Shown here one piece after another: positions 52,734-63,700 of a DNA stretch of 64,000 nucleotides. The stretch comes from Pseudoduganella lutea (GTDB lineage Bacteria > Pseudomonadota > Gammaproteobacteria > Burkholderiales > Burkholderiaceae_D). The position numbers and the translations under genes were made by a program. The notes under the pieces were generated by a model. The model saw only the letters and a program-made list of their open reading frames with translations. It searched no databases and was not told the DNA's origin. The stretch lies in NCBI RefSeq assembly GCF_004209755.1, contig NZ_CP035913.1, positions 2,480,001 to 2,544,000 of the forward strand, read 5' to 3'. Each line of letters opens with the position of its first letter. The first letter of the stretch is position 1.

Positions 52734-53825
52734 TTACACGTTGAACAGGAAGTTCAACACATCCCCATCCTTCACCACATATTCCTTGCCTTCAGCGCGC
52801 ATCTTGCCCGCTTCCTTGGCACCCGCTTCACCCTTGAACGCGATGAAGTCATCAAAGGCAATGGTCTGCGCGCGAATGAAGCCGCGCTCGAAGTCGGTGT
52901 GGATCACGCCAGCAGCTTGTGGCGCCGTATCGCCCACGTGGATCGTCCACGCGCGCACTTCTTTGACGCCAGCGGTGAAGTAGGTCTGCAGGCCCAGCAG
53001 CTTGAAGCCGGCGCGGATCAGGCGATCCAGGCCCGGCTCGTCCATGCCCATGTCGGCCAGGAACTCGGTCTTGTCGGCGTCTTCCAGGTCGGCGATTTCC
53101 GCTTCGATGGCGGCGCAGATCGCCACGATGGGCGCGTTCTGCTCGGCCGCGTAGGCGGTCAGCTGGTCCAGCAGCGGGTTGTCCTTGAAACCGGTATCGG
53201 ATACGTTGGCTACGTACATCGCCGGCTTGGCCGTGATCAGGCACAGCGGCTTGATGATGTCCATTTCGTCGGCCGACAGACCCAGCGCGCGAACAGGTTT
53301 TGCGTCGTTCAGCGCCGGCAGCACTTTTTCCAGCAGCGCGACGAGCTTCGCGGCATCCTTGTCGCCGGAACGGGCTTTCTTGTTTTCGCGGTGGATGGCT
53401 TTTTCCACGGTGCCCATGTCGGCCAGCGCCAGCTCGGTCTGGATCACTGCGATATCGTCCAGCGGGCTGACCTTGCCGGCCACGTGGATCACGTTTTCAT
53501 CTTCGAAGCAGCGCACCACGTTGACGATGGCGTCCGTTTCGCGGATGTGGGCCAGGAACTGGTTGCCCAGGCCTTCGCCCTGCGACGCACCGGCCACCAG
53601 GCCGGCGATGTCGACGAATTCAACGATCGCGTTGACGATGCGCTCGGGCTTGACGATCGCGGCCAGCTGGTTCAGGCGCGGATCCGGCACCTCGACCACG
53701 CCCACGTTCGGCTCGATCGTGCAGAACGGGTAGTTTTCGGCGGGGATGCCGGCCTTGGTCAGCGCATTGAAGAGGGTGGACTTGCCGACGTTGGGCAGGC
53801 CGACGATGCCGCATTTCAGACTCAT
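52734..53825 (-). CDS. ychF: Redox-regulated ATPase/GTPase YchF (Obg family)
   Basis: 363 residues, full length. The P-loop [19 protein letters not shown] is at residues 8-26, the switch region [20 protein letters not shown] is near 72, and the coiled-coil insertion ([18 protein letters not shown]) follows. The C-terminal TGS domain ends [18 protein letters not shown]. YchF binds ribosomes and hydrolyses ATP in preference to GTP; it dampens oxidative stress responses. It is often downstream of pth (peptidyl-tRNA hydrolase), but no pth is visible upstream here. Confidence 0.96.
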   Translation of the reverse strand: MSLKCGIVGLPNVGKSTLFNALTKAGIPAENYPFCTIEPNVGVVEVPDPRLNQLAAIVKPERIVNAIVEFVDIAGLVAGASQGEGLGNQFLAHIRETDAIVNVVRCFEDENVIHVAGKVSPLDDIAVIQTELALADMGTVEKAIHRENKKARSGDKDAAKLVALLEKVLPALNDAKPVRALGLSADEMDIIKPLCLITAKPAMYVANVSDTGFKDNPLLDQLTAYAAEQNAPIVAICAAIEAEIADLEDADKTEFLADMGMDEPGLDRLIRAGFKLLGLQTYFTAGVKEVRAWTIHVGDTAPQAAGVIHTDFERGFIRAQTIAFDDFIAFKGEAGAKEAGKMRAEGKEYVVKDGDVLNFLFNV

Positions 53826-54050
53826 GAAAAACCTTCGATGATCAATATGTTAAGCAGGCGCGAAAAGCGGGTGCAGCCTGGAAATGCGGCTATTGTACCC
53901 TCTTCAAAGGCCGTGGACGCCAGCTTGGGCCGCCCCCAGCCCGCTGCAAGAGCACTCATGCCATAGCTGCTTTCTTCGCGCCCAAAGTTATTCTTGTCAG
54001 CAAGCCTCGACCGCACGCGGCGACCACGACGCGGTGAGTCCGGTGTGTTA

Positions 54051-54069
54051 TTGCATTCATTGAATGCAA
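54051..54069. promoter_or_regulatory. 19-bp inverted repeat upstream of ychF and the XRE gene
   Basis: TTGCATTCATTGAATGCAA has 9-bp arms around one base. It lies in the 400-bp divergent region between ychF and the XRE gene and looks like an operator for a dimeric repressor, perhaps the XRE protein itself. Confidence 0.5.
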
Positions 54070-54135
54070 AAGCACGTGCATACGTCGAGCCCCCGTGCTT
54101 GGCACCCGTTGGCACGTCGCCGGATATCAGCTTGA

Positions 54136-54147
54136 CGTGATATCACG
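54136..54147. promoter_or_regulatory. 12-bp palindrome upstream of XRE gene
   Basis: CGTGATATCACG, perfect, 78 bp upstream of the XRE start and close to a likely promoter. It may be an autoregulatory operator (inference). Confidence 0.4.
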
Positions 54148-54225
54148 CGAAGATGATACTTAACGTCCCCTGGCACGCGGAGTGCAACAGGCAGGACCGC
54201 AAAAGGAAAGAAATAGGAGGCTCCC

Positions 54226-54741
54226 ATGGGACGAAACCTAGACGAAGTCCTGAACAAACTGCCAGCCGCTCGGCGGGCGAGAATTACTGCCCTTTCCGAA
54301 GAAAAAGTCGAAGATATGCTCGCCCACGCGGCAAATCTCACCGACTTTCGCAAAGCGGTCGGCAAGACCCAGGCGCAGGTTGCAAAGGGCTTGGGTATCA
54401 ACCAGAACGCGGTATCGCAACTTGAAAAACGCTCCGACACGTATGTCTCGACGTTGCGTCGATATTTGAAATCCCTGGACTTGACGCTTGAACTGTCGGT
54501 TGTCGACAAGAATGGCGTTCGTACCGAGCTGCCGCACTTCCTTCAGTGGCCAGACAGCGATGAGGAAGCAAGCTCGGCAACTGTGAAGAGGCCTGTCAGG
54601 CGCCCCTCCACGAAAGCGGCTACCACCACGAAAACCGTTGCCAAGGCAAGTCCGGCGAAGAAGGCTGTTGTCGCAAAAAAATCACCAGCGGTCCCCGCAA
54701 AGAAACAAACGGCTGCGCGTCCAAAAGGCCTGCCCTCCTGA
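54226..54741 (+). CDS. XRE family regulator with Lys/Ala-rich C-terminal tail
   Basis: 171 residues from ATG 54226, with AGGAGG 6 nt upstream. The helix-turn-helix (residues about 38-90) reads LTDFRKAVGKTQAQVAKGLG and NQNAVSQLEKRSDTYVSTLR, followed by a beta strand pair (LTLELSVVDKNG) as in HigA-like antitoxins. Residues about 120-171 are low-complexity Lys/Ala/Pro/Thr (AKASPAKKAVVAKKSPAVPA), resembling histone H1-like tails and likely to bind DNA non-specifically. No toxin gene is adjacent. It may be a solitary regulator of its own promoter and possibly of ychF. It is convergent with the PPTase gene. Confidence 0.8.
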   Translation: MGRNLDEVLNKLPAARRARITALSEEKVEDMLAHAANLTDFRKAVGKTQAQVAKGLGINQNAVSQLEKRSDTYVSTLRRYLKSLDLTLELSVVDKNGVRTELPHFLQWPDSDEEASSATVKRPVRRPSTKAATTTKTVAKASPAKKAVVAKKSPAVPAKKQTAARPKGLPS

Positions 54742-54787
54742 ACAGCCAGCCTCAGGACCGACAGGCGCCAGGCTGCCAGCGGTCCCG

Positions 54788-55606
54788 TCAAGCTGCATGC
54801 GCCGGGACATTGCGTTCCGCTTTTTCCATCCGTATCGCAGCAGCCCGAGGCCGGTAGCTGCCCATGCCCAGCCGCACCTGCGGCGCCGGCTGCACGGCGC
54901 CACTAGCGCCCAGCTGCCACGTGGTCGGCAATTGCAGGTCGCCGGAGACACGCGCCCACGCGCAGACGAGGTCCGGTGCCAGCTCAGCCTGGCCGAACGC
55001 GAACGGACGGGCGGCCATCGTGGCGGGCACCGTCAGCGGCACGATCGTGTCGCCGTCGAACAGCGCGGCAAACGCGTCGAGCGGCAGCGCCAGGCCGCTG
55101 CCCTCGGCTTTCAGCACGGCTTCCTTCAGAGTCCAGAAGCGCAGGAACAGGCGGTCGTAGCCGCTGCGCGGGCTGGCCAGCAGCTGGATCTGTTCCGCGC
55201 GGTGGAACAGCCGCTGCGCAACCAGCGGATCGGCGCGGCCGGGTTGTACCGGTTCGATGTCCACGCCGGCCGCCGCGCCGGCGCCCGTCAGCAGCACGGC
55301 GCTGCCGCGGCAGTGCGACAGGTTGAAGGTCAGGTCCGGCCGGCCGCACAGTGCCGGCTTGCCCCAGCGGTTCGTCTCGAACGCCAGGTGCTCCGGCGGC
55401 GTGTCGGCCAGTTCGGCCAGCACGCGGCGGAGCAGGAAGCGGCTGGCCAGGAAGTCGGCGCGGTCGCCGTCGAACACGAACCTCCGCGCCCTCTCCCGCT
55501 CGGCCACGGTGAGCCAACCTTCCGCGATCGGCAGCGCCGTCGCCACGTCGGCCGTGCGCACCCACACGAGCAGCGGCGCGTCCTCAGGCAAATGCAAGTT
55601 CTTCAT
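54788..55606 (-). CDS. Sfp-type 4'-phosphopantetheinyl transferase
   Basis: 272 residues from ATG 55606; GGGAGG lies 6-10 nt upstream. Motifs of the Sfp family are NLSHCRGSAVLLTG (near 97), AGVDIEPVQ (near 114; Mg-binding Asp and Glu) and RFWTLKEAVLKAEGSGLALP (near 160). It transfers phosphopantetheine from CoA to the T domains of the NRPS encoded in the same operon. Its start overlaps the thioesterase stop by 23 bp, indicating coupled translation. It closes the operon and is 46 bp from the convergent XRE gene. Confidence 0.93.
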   Translation of the reverse strand: MKNLHLPEDAPLLVWVRTADVATALPIAEGWLTVAERERARRFVFDGDRADFLASRFLLRRVLAELADTPPEHLAFETNRWGKPALCGRPDLTFNLSHCRGSAVLLTGAGAAAGVDIEPVQPGRADPLVAQRLFHRAEQIQLLASPRSGYDRLFLRFWTLKEAVLKAEGSGLALPLDAFAALFDGDTIVPLTVPATMAARPFAFGQAELAPDLVCAWARVSGDLQLPTTWQLGASGAVQPAPQVRLGMGSYRPRAAAIRMEKAERNVPAHAA

Positions 55607-56333
55607 GGATCGCCTCCCCCAGCGCCTTCAGGACGGCATCGCGACTGTCGTGGATGAAGAAATGGGCGCCGTCGAAATGGCGCATCGCGAAGCCGGCATC
55701 GGTGTGTCTGGCCCAGCCGGTCATCTGGCTGGCCGGCACGGCATCGTCGGCGCGGCCGGCCAGTGCGGTGATCGGCACCGGCAGCGGGCGGGCTTCGTGG
55801 TGGCGATAGGTTTCATGCATGCGGAAGTCGGCGCGCAGCATCGGCAGCAGCACGTCCATCGTTTCACGGTGGCGCAGCACGGCATCCGGCGTGCCGCCGT
55901 ATTCTCGCAGTGCATCGATGAATTCATCGTCAGGCAGCGCGTGCAGGTCGCGCTTCGGGTTCGGCAGGTGCGGCGCCCGGAAGGCCGACACGAACAGCCG
56001 GCGCGGCGGGTTGATGCCGCGCGCGATGAGTGCACGCGCCAGCTCGAACGCGATCAGCGCGCCCATGCTGTGGCCGAACAGGAAATACGGCTTGTCGGCC
56101 AGTGCGGCCACGGCCGGCACCAGGCCATCGACCATCGCGGTCATCGACTGCACCGGCGGTTCCAGCATGCGTCGCTCGCGGCCGGGCAGCAGCGCGGCAT
56201 GCAGTTCAATGTCCTCCAGTCCACCCAGCCACGGCCGGTACAGCGTGGAACCGCCGCCCGAGCTGGGCAGGCACAGCAGGCGCGCGCCGGCGTGCGGGGC
56301 GGGGCGGGAAAAATGGGTAAACCAGGGATTCAC
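55584..56333 (-). CDS. Type II thioesterase (GrsT-like)
   Basis: 249 residues from GTG 56333 (VNPWFTHFSRPAPHAG), chosen for the strong AGGAG before it. It is an alpha/beta hydrolase with the GHSMG nucleophile elbow (FLFGHSMGALIAFELARALI, near 90), an Asp in GRADDAVPAS, and His in DGAHFFIHDS. It removes misprimed or stalled acyl groups from NRPS T domains. It is 10 bp downstream of the DUF711 gene. Confidence 0.92.
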   Translation of the reverse strand: MNPWFTHFSRPAPHAGARLLCLPSSGGGSTLYRPWLGGLEDIELHAALLPGRERRMLEPPVQSMTAMVDGLVPAVAALADKPYFLFGHSMGALIAFELARALIARGINPPRRLFVSAFRAPHLPNPKRDLHALPDDEFIDALREYGGTPDAVLRHRETMDVLLPMLRADFRMHETYRHHEARPLPVPITALAGRADDAVPASQMTGWARHTDAGFAMRHFDGAHFFIHDSRDAVLKALGEAIHEELAFA

Positions 56334-56343
56334 GATGTTCTCC

Positions 56344-57567
56344 TCAGGCTGCGCGGCGCAGCGGTTCAAAAACGCCGACCCGCTCGGTCGGCATGAAAGA
56401 CGGTGTATCGAGGCGCAGCACGGCCGTGTTGACGATGAAGTCGTGCTCGAAGCGGGTGATGCCGCGCGCGTTCGTCGTGGCCGGCAGCAGCCGCGCGATC
56501 AGCGGCTTGCGCCACTTCTGAGCGATGGTGGAAATGGCCCGCACCAGCGTGGCCAGCCGGGCCGGATCGCTGTCGGCGGACACGGGGATCATGTCCAGCC
56601 CGCAGCCGCACACGGTGGACAGCAGCAGCAGGTCCTTCACGCCCACGTCGCCGGCGGCCGTGGCCTCGGCCAGCCGAGTGTCCTCCAGCACGGACAGCAT
56701 CGTGCCGTTGAAGCCCACCATCGGCAGGCTGGGCAGCGCGTGCTGCAGCATGTCGTTGACGGCATACAGCGCGAACATGAAATCGAGCTGGCCGATGCGG
56801 CTGCCGTTCATGCTTTCGACGACGGCCACGGCGCTGGTTTCATCACCAGGGAACGGTGCCAGCGACAGGTCGTAGCCCAGGAAGCGCACGCCCTGCTCCC
56901 GCGCCAGCCGCATCAGCACGGGCAGCGTTTGCGCCACGCGGCTGGTGAGCTCCTGGCGGCAGGCATCGAGCCGGTCGGCGAAGTTGTCGTGCCGGCCGCA
57001 CGCCGCCAGGAATGGCCCGGCCAGTTCCAGCGCCACCGAGAAGCCCGGTGCGCCGTCGTGCCAGGCGGCCGGGAAATAGGGCGTGGCCGGCTTGATCCAC
57101 GCCAGCGCGGCAAAGCGGAAATTGTCCTGCTGGCGCGCCACCGTGGTGCCCAGCCGTGCCATCGTTTCAGCGGCGGCGGCCACGGCCTCGTTGTGCAGGC
57201 CCTGTTCGCCGGCCACGCGCATGTTCGTGAACACGTGGCGCGTTTCGCCCACGATCGCATCGATCAGGTCCACGCGCCGGCCCACGCTGTCGTGCGTGTC
57301 GCAGGCCGGGCCGGGCAGGCAGCACCAGATACTCTCGCCCAGCGCCTGCTCGAGCTCCACGGCGACACGGCCGGCGGTGGCTGGGTCGCCACCCGGCAGC
57401 CATTGCTCGACGGGCGGCGCCACGTAGCGGAAGCAGCGGGCCGCCAGGCCGGCCTCGTCGAGCAGGCGGGCCGCATGGGCAAAGAACCGGCGCGCGGTGG
57501 CGGCGGTCTCGCCGGGGGCGGCGCCGTCCAGCGGGCAGCCGAAAGTGATGGTACGCAGGGTAGGCAT
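56344..57567 (-). CDS. DUF711 (UPF0210) family protein
   Basis: 407 residues from ATG 57567 (MPTLRTITFGCPLDGAAPGE), preceded by AAGGAG at the proper spacing. Hallmarks of DUF711 are FLGYDLSLAPFPGDETSAVA (near 225), MVGFNGTMLSVLEDTRLAEA (near 290) and LLLLSTVCGCGLDMIPVSAD (near 320). The fold is related to pyruvate formate-lyase, but no glycyl-radical loop is evident. It starts 2 bp after the mbtH stop, firmly inside the NRPS operon. Its role in the pathway is unknown; precursor supply or tailoring is possible (inference). Confidence 0.85.
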   Translation of the reverse strand: MPTLRTITFGCPLDGAAPGETAATARRFFAHAARLLDEAGLAARCFRYVAPPVEQWLPGGDPATAGRVAVELEQALGESIWCCLPGPACDTHDSVGRRVDLIDAIVGETRHVFTNMRVAGEQGLHNEAVAAAAETMARLGTTVARQQDNFRFAALAWIKPATPYFPAAWHDGAPGFSVALELAGPFLAACGRHDNFADRLDACRQELTSRVAQTLPVLMRLAREQGVRFLGYDLSLAPFPGDETSAVAVVESMNGSRIGQLDFMFALYAVNDMLQHALPSLPMVGFNGTMLSVLEDTRLAEATAAGDVGVKDLLLLSTVCGCGLDMIPVSADSDPARLATLVRAISTIAQKWRKPLIARLLPATTNARGITRFEHDFIVNTAVLRLDTPSFMPTERVGVFEPLRRAA

Positions 57568-57569
57568 GA

Positions 57570-57761
57570 CTACTGCTCCTTCGCGGCGCGCAGGCTGCGC
57601 GGCCGCATGTCGGTCCACAATTGCTCGATGCGTTCGAGGCAGGTCTCGCGGTCGGCCGCGTCGCCGATGGTCGTCCAGCCTGCGGGAACCGGGCGGTAGG
57701 CGGGCCAGACCGAGTACTGGTCTTCTTCGTTACGAACTACATTGTAGGCAGTCGAATTCAT
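57570..57761 (-). CDS. MbtH-like NRPS chaperone
   Basis: 63 residues from ATG 57761 with GGAG upstream. It carries the full family signature: NEEDQYSVWPAYRPVPAGWT, then CLERIEQLWTDMRPRSLR. MbtH-like proteins bind and activate or solubilise NRPS adenylation domains. It lies between the NRPS (38-bp gap) and DUF711 (2-bp gap) genes, so it likely serves that NRPS. Confidence 0.95.
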   Translation of the reverse strand: MNSTAYNVVRNEEDQYSVWPAYRPVPAGWTTIGDAADRETCLERIEQLWTDMRPRSLRAAKEQ

Positions 57762-57799
57762 GATTTTCTCCAGGATGTGTAATCGTTTGTGGGATTTGT

Positions 57800-60700
57800 T
57801 CAACCGAAGATGCCGCGCTTTTTCAGCGTCATGGCCACGCCTTCGGTTGCGAAGATGTCGCCGACATAGCGCTGCCATGCCTCGGTCTCGATGCGCGGTT
57901 CGCGCAAGCCATGGCCAGCCAGCCGGCGCACGGTTTTTGCCTGCTTCACCTTCAGGCGCTTTTCTTCCGGCGCCGCGGCGTCGGTGTCCCACCAGAACAG
58001 GTAGGGGGAGAATGGCAGCGGCTCCACCGCGCTGCGTTCCTTGACGGCGTCCACCCAGTCGCGGATGGGCATGCGCTGCAGGCCCGCGCCGGCGCAGTCG
58101 ACGAAATCGGGCAGCAGCCGGCTCCAGTCGCGCTTCTCGTCGCCGACCAGGTGGTGCACGCCGGTGCTCGTGTAGTCGGCGGCCAGCGCCGTAATGGCGC
58201 GCGCCACGTGGTCGACCGGAACGAACTGCTCGACGAATGGCCGGTCGGGCCATGCGCCCACTTTCAGGCAGGTGCGCACGAACAGCGCCACGAAATCGTC
58301 CATCCGCCCTGTCCCGCTGCGGCTGTCCAGGACCACGCGGCCCAGCCGCATGATCTGGACCGGGATGCCGGCCCGTGCGGCGCGGCGCACCATCAGTTCG
58401 GACACCCACTTGCTGGCGTTGTAGCCTTCGCGAACGCTCTGGCCGATCTCCTCGACCCGCACGTCCTCGTCGAAGGTGCCGCCATTCTCGCCCTGCAGCA
58501 CGCCGGCGGTCGATACCAGCACGAAGCCCTTGCGCTTGGCCGTGGCGGCCAGCTCCAGCAGGCCCCGCGTCGGCTCCACGTTATCCCTGCGCAGCGCCTG
58601 GTAAGGCAGCACGTGGTTCAGGCGCGACGCGTTGTGCACCACCAGGTCCACGTCGTGCGCCAGCGTGGCGTAATGGTCGTCGTCCAGGCCCAGTTTCGGG
58701 TCGGCCAGGTCACCCGTCAGCACGCGGATACGGGCGGCATAACCCTCCTTCCACAAACCGTATTGATCGAGGTTGTCGCGCAGGCGGCGCAGGCCGGCGG
58801 CCGGATGCGCCGCGCGCACGTGGCAGTGCAGCGTCACGCGCGGCCAGCGGTCCAGCATCTCGGCCGCCACGTAGGCGCCCACGAAGCCCGTGGCGCCCGT
58901 CAGCAGCACGTGTTCCAGGCTCGATGCCAGCGGCGGCAGCGGTTCCGGCAGCACGAGCGCGGATTCGGCCTCGCCATCAAGGTGGCTTTCCGCCGCATCC
59001 ATGGCGCGGGCCGTGTCGGCATGCTCGATGCGGAACGCCATCGCCCGCACGGTCGGCTCGCTGAAGAATTCAGGCAGCGTGACCGTGTGGCCGAGCGAGG
59101 CACGCACTCGCGCCAGCAACTGGGTGGCCGTCAGCGAATTGCCGCCCAGCGCGAAGAAATCGGCCGTTACGCTGACCCGCTCCAGGCCCAGCATCTCGCC
59201 CCAGACCAAGGCGATCGACTGTTCGAGCGCCGTTTCCGGCGCCACGTAGTCGCCGGCGCCGAGCGCATCGGCATCCGGCAACGGCAGCGCACGGCGGTCG
59301 ACCTTGCCGTTCGCGGTGACCGGGAAACGGTCCAGCAACACGTAGGCGCCCGGCACCATGAAGGCGGGCAAGCGCTGCGCCAGGTAGTCGCGCAGCAGGC
59401 TGGGTGTCACGGAAGAATCGGCATCGGCAAGGGTCACGTAGGCAACCAGCCGCTTGTCGGCACTGTCGCCCAGCGCCAGCACGAGCGCGCCGCCGACACC
59501 CGGGCAGGTCGCCAGTTGCGCCTCGATCTCGGCCGGCTCGATCCGGTAGCCGCGGATCTTCACCTGGTCATCCATCCGGCCGAGGAATTCCAGCGTGCCA
59601 TCGGCCTTCCAGCGCACCTTGTCGCCGGTGCGGTACAGCCGCGCACCCGCGCTGGCACCCTCGCCCCCGAAGGGATCGGCCACGAAGCGCTCGGCGCTCT
59701 GCTGCGGCGCGTTCAGGTAGCCGCGCGCCACGCCGGCGCCGCCGATATACAGCTCGCCCGGCACATTGCACGGCACCGGTTCCATCGCATCGTCCAGCAC
59801 ATAGGTGTCGGTATGCGCAATCGGCCGGCCGATCGGCACGGTGCCAGCCAGCGCGGCGGCCATGCTCACGTTCCCGGCGGTGGCGAAGGTCGTGCACTCG
59901 GTCGGGCCGTACACGTGGATCAGTTGTCCCCCGCTCCCCGCCTGCATGGCTTCGATTGCCCGCGCGGCATGGGGCGACGACATCGCCTCGCCGCCCGTCA
60001 GCAACTGGCGCACGCCGGCCAGCGCTTCCGGGTGCTGGTCCACCAGCTGGTTGAACAGCGCGGCCGTCACGAACGCGGTGTCGATCCGCTCTCCGGCGAT
60101 CAGCCCGGCCAGCTGGTCCAGGCCCACCACGCCGGCGGGCGCCTGCACGAGCCGAGCACCGTTCAGCAGGCTGCCCCAGATCTCGAATGTGGAGGCATCG
60201 AAGCCCACCGGGGCATATTGCAGGTACGTGCGGTCCGCGGAAAAGTCCGCATAGTCGGCTTCGCGCACCAGCCGCACGATGCTGCGGTGCTCGATCATCA
60301 CGCCTTTCGGCTTGCCGGTGGTGCCGGACGTGTACATCACGTAGGCCAGCGCCCGCGGATCGTGCGGCACGTCCGGATTGGCATCGCGCTGCGCCGCGAC
60401 TTGCGGCGCGTCGACATCCAGCACGGCACCGTCGAATGCGGGCAGCAGCGCGGCGCCGTCGGCGTTCGTCAGCACGGCCACGGCGCCCGCGTTCGCGAGC
60501 ATGTAGGCGGTGCGTTCGCGCGGGTACTCGGTATCGAGCGGCAGGTAGGCGCAGCCGGCCTTCAGCACGGCCAGCAGCGCAACGATCAGTTGCGGACTGC
60601 GTGGCAGTGCCACGCCCACGATACCGCCCGGTGCCACGCCTGCCCCGAGCAGGTGATGGGCCAGCCGGTTGGCGCGGCGGTTCAGTTCATCGTAGTCCAG

Positions 60701-63700
60701 TTGCAGCTCGCCCTGCACCAGCGCGACATTCCCTGGCGCCAGCAGCGCCTGTTGGGCGAACAGGCCATGCACGGAGGTTTCCGGCAACGCGGGCTTGACG
60801 CCCCGCGCCAGCGCCAGCATCTTTTCACGCGTGGCGCCGTCGACCACGGCCAGGTTGCGCAGCGGCGTGGCCGGCGCCTCGGCCACCTGTCGCGCGAGCA
60901 GCGCGAACGAGTCGGCCAGCCGTGCCACCGTTTCGGGCAGGAACAGGTCGCGTGCATATTCCCAGTGCGCACGCAGGCCGCCATCGGCGCTTTCATACAG
61001 CACCAGTTGCAGGTCGAAGCGGGAAATCCATTCGGTGGTGTCGATCAGCGACGTGTCCTCGTAGGCGCGCTGCAGCGCGAAACCGACCTGGAAGAACGGC
61101 AGCGTATTGGCGCTGCGCGGCGGGTTCAGCTCGTCCACCAGCAACTCGAACGGCAGCTCGGCATGGTCGTAAGCGGCGCGCGCGGTGCGGCGCACGTCGT
61201 CCAGCAGGCCGGCAAAGGTCTGCCCGCCCTCCATGCGGGCGCGCAGCACCAGCGTGTTGACGAAGAAGCCGATCACGCCTTCGGTTTCCTCCAGGTTGCG
61301 GTTGGCGATCGGGCTGCCCACGTTGAAGTCAGTCTGGCCGCTCCAGCGGTGAAGCAGCACGTCGTACAGCGCCAGCCACGTCATGAACGCCGTGCTGCCG
61401 CTGTTGGCAACACCGCGCAGGGCTGCGCAGATATCCGCGGGAATGTGCGAAACATGCAGGCCACCGGACGACGACCGCGCGGCGGGCCGCGGGAAGTCAT
61501 ACGGCAACGTGATCTGCGGCTGGCTGCCGTCGAGTTCCGCGCGCCAGTAATCGACGAGCCGGGCGCGCTTGTCGCCGGCCAGGTCGGCACGCTGCCACAG
61601 CGCATAGTCCGCATACTGGATCGGCAACGGCGCCGTCTGCGGCGCACCGCCGGCGGCGAACGCGGCGTACGCGGACGACAGTTCGCGCATCATCACGTCC
61701 ATCGACCAGCCATCGGTGGCGATATGGTGCAGCGACACGAGCAGGATGGCCCGGTCGTCGCCCTGCACCAGCCGGTAACGGGCCACCGGGCCGGCACGCA
61801 GGTCGAACGGCTGCGCCGCCTCGGCGGTGGCGATGGCCGACAGGCGCCCGGCCGCGTCCGGCGCGCCCCGCAGGTCGTCATAGCCGAGCGCCACGGGCGC
61901 CGGTGCCAGCACCTCCTGCCACGGCGTGCCATCCGCCTCGGGATAGCGGGTGCGCAGCGATTCATGGCGGGCGTGCAGCCAGTCCAGCGCCCCTTGCAGC
62001 GCCACGCGGTCGACGGTGCCGGCCAGCGGCAGCGCGTTCGGCACGTGGTAGGCCATGCTGGCCGGTTCGTACTGGTGCAGGAACCACAGCCGCGATTGCG
62101 AGAACGACAGCGGCAGGCGCTCCGGCCGCTGGCCGGCGGTGATAGCCGGCTGCCGCGCCGCGGCCTGGGCCTTCGCACCATCCGCGCCATCCGCCCCTGC
62201 TTCGCGCAAGGCGGCGGCCTGCCCCGCGATGGTCGGCTGCTCGAACAGCACGGACAGCGGAATGCGCACGCCGAACGTTTTCTGCAGCCGCGCATACGCC
62301 TGCGTGATCGACAGCGAATGGCCACCCAGGTCGAAGAAATTATCGGTAACACCGAAATCGTCCGTACCCAGCACGGCGGCCCAGATGCCGGCCAGCCTTG
62401 CCTCGATGTCGTCGCGCGGCGCGATTTTCACCGTGTCCGCATTGCTCATGTCCGGGGCCGGCAGCGCACCGCGATCGAGCTTGCCGTTCGCGTTCAGCGG
62501 CAGCGCGGCCAGCGGCATGTAGCACGCCGGCACCATGTACTCGGGCAGCCGGGCAGCCAGCCAGGCGCGGCATGCTTCCTGGAGCGCGGGCGTCCACGCG
62601 GCGCCGCCCTCCGGCACCACGTAGGCGATCAGGCGCTGGCCATCCGGTGTCACGGCGGCGACGGCGTCGAGCACGGCCGGGTGGCCGCGCAGTTCATGGC
62701 CGATCGCATCCAGCTCGATGCGGTAGCCGCGCAGCTTCACCTGGAAGTCGACGCGGCCGTGCACGACCAGCGTGCCGTCGGCGCGGTAGTACCCCAGGTC
62801 GCCCGTCAGGTACAGCCGCGCACCTTTCCTGTCCGGATCGGGCAGGAATTTCTGTGCGCTCATCTGCGCGTTGTTCAGGTAGCCGGCGCCCACCGAACCG
62901 CCGGCGATCGCCACCTCCCCCGTCACGCCGACCGGCAGGCGGTTGCCGAAACGGTCCAGCACGTGCACGGCCAGGCCGGGCAGCACGCAGCCCACGGTGA
63001 CGGGCGCTTCCAGGTCCACGAACTCGTCGCGGCCGAAGCGGTGCGTGGTGCACAGGTCCGTGCATTCGGTCGGGCCATAGGTGTTGACCAGCGCCGTCTT
63101 GCAAGCCGGCGACAGCAGCCAGGGTGCCAGCCGGCGCTTGTCCACCGGCTCGCCGCCGACGAACAGCAGCCGTAACGATGCCAGCGCATCATGACGGCCG
63201 GCATCCGCTTCCACCATGGCGTAGGCCATGCTCGGCGTGCAGTTGATCCAGCCGATGCCATGCCCGGCCACCTGCTCGCGCGCATGCAGCGGGTCGAAGT
63301 GGCGCGTGGGCGCCAGGTGCAGGATGCCGCCCGTCGTCAGCGCGCCCCACACGCATTTCTGCGCCAGGTCGAACGTGATCTTGTTGACGAGCAGGCAGCG
63401 CTCGCCCGGGGCGAACGTGAACTCATCGTTCCACCAGCCGATGAAGCGCGTGAAACTGTCGTGGAATACGCCGGCAGCCTTCGGCTTGCCCGTGGAGCCG
63501 GACGTGTGGATCACGTACAGGATGCGCGCCGGGTCGGCGGCCGGCCAATCCTTCAATGGCACATCGTTCTCGTCATCACCGCCCAGCAGGACCAATACGC
63601 CGGCGATGTCGAACAGCGCGGCATGGGCGCCGTCCGTCACCACGTGGCGGATGTGCAGGTCGGTCACCATCTGCGCCAGCCGCGCCGCCGGCAGGCGCAC

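Noticed and set aside
57911..63175. 1,754-residue plus-strand open frame opposite the NRPS
   Set aside because: Codon-bias artefact on the strand opposite a strong NRPS; the His/Arg/Gln-rich product has no family resemblance.
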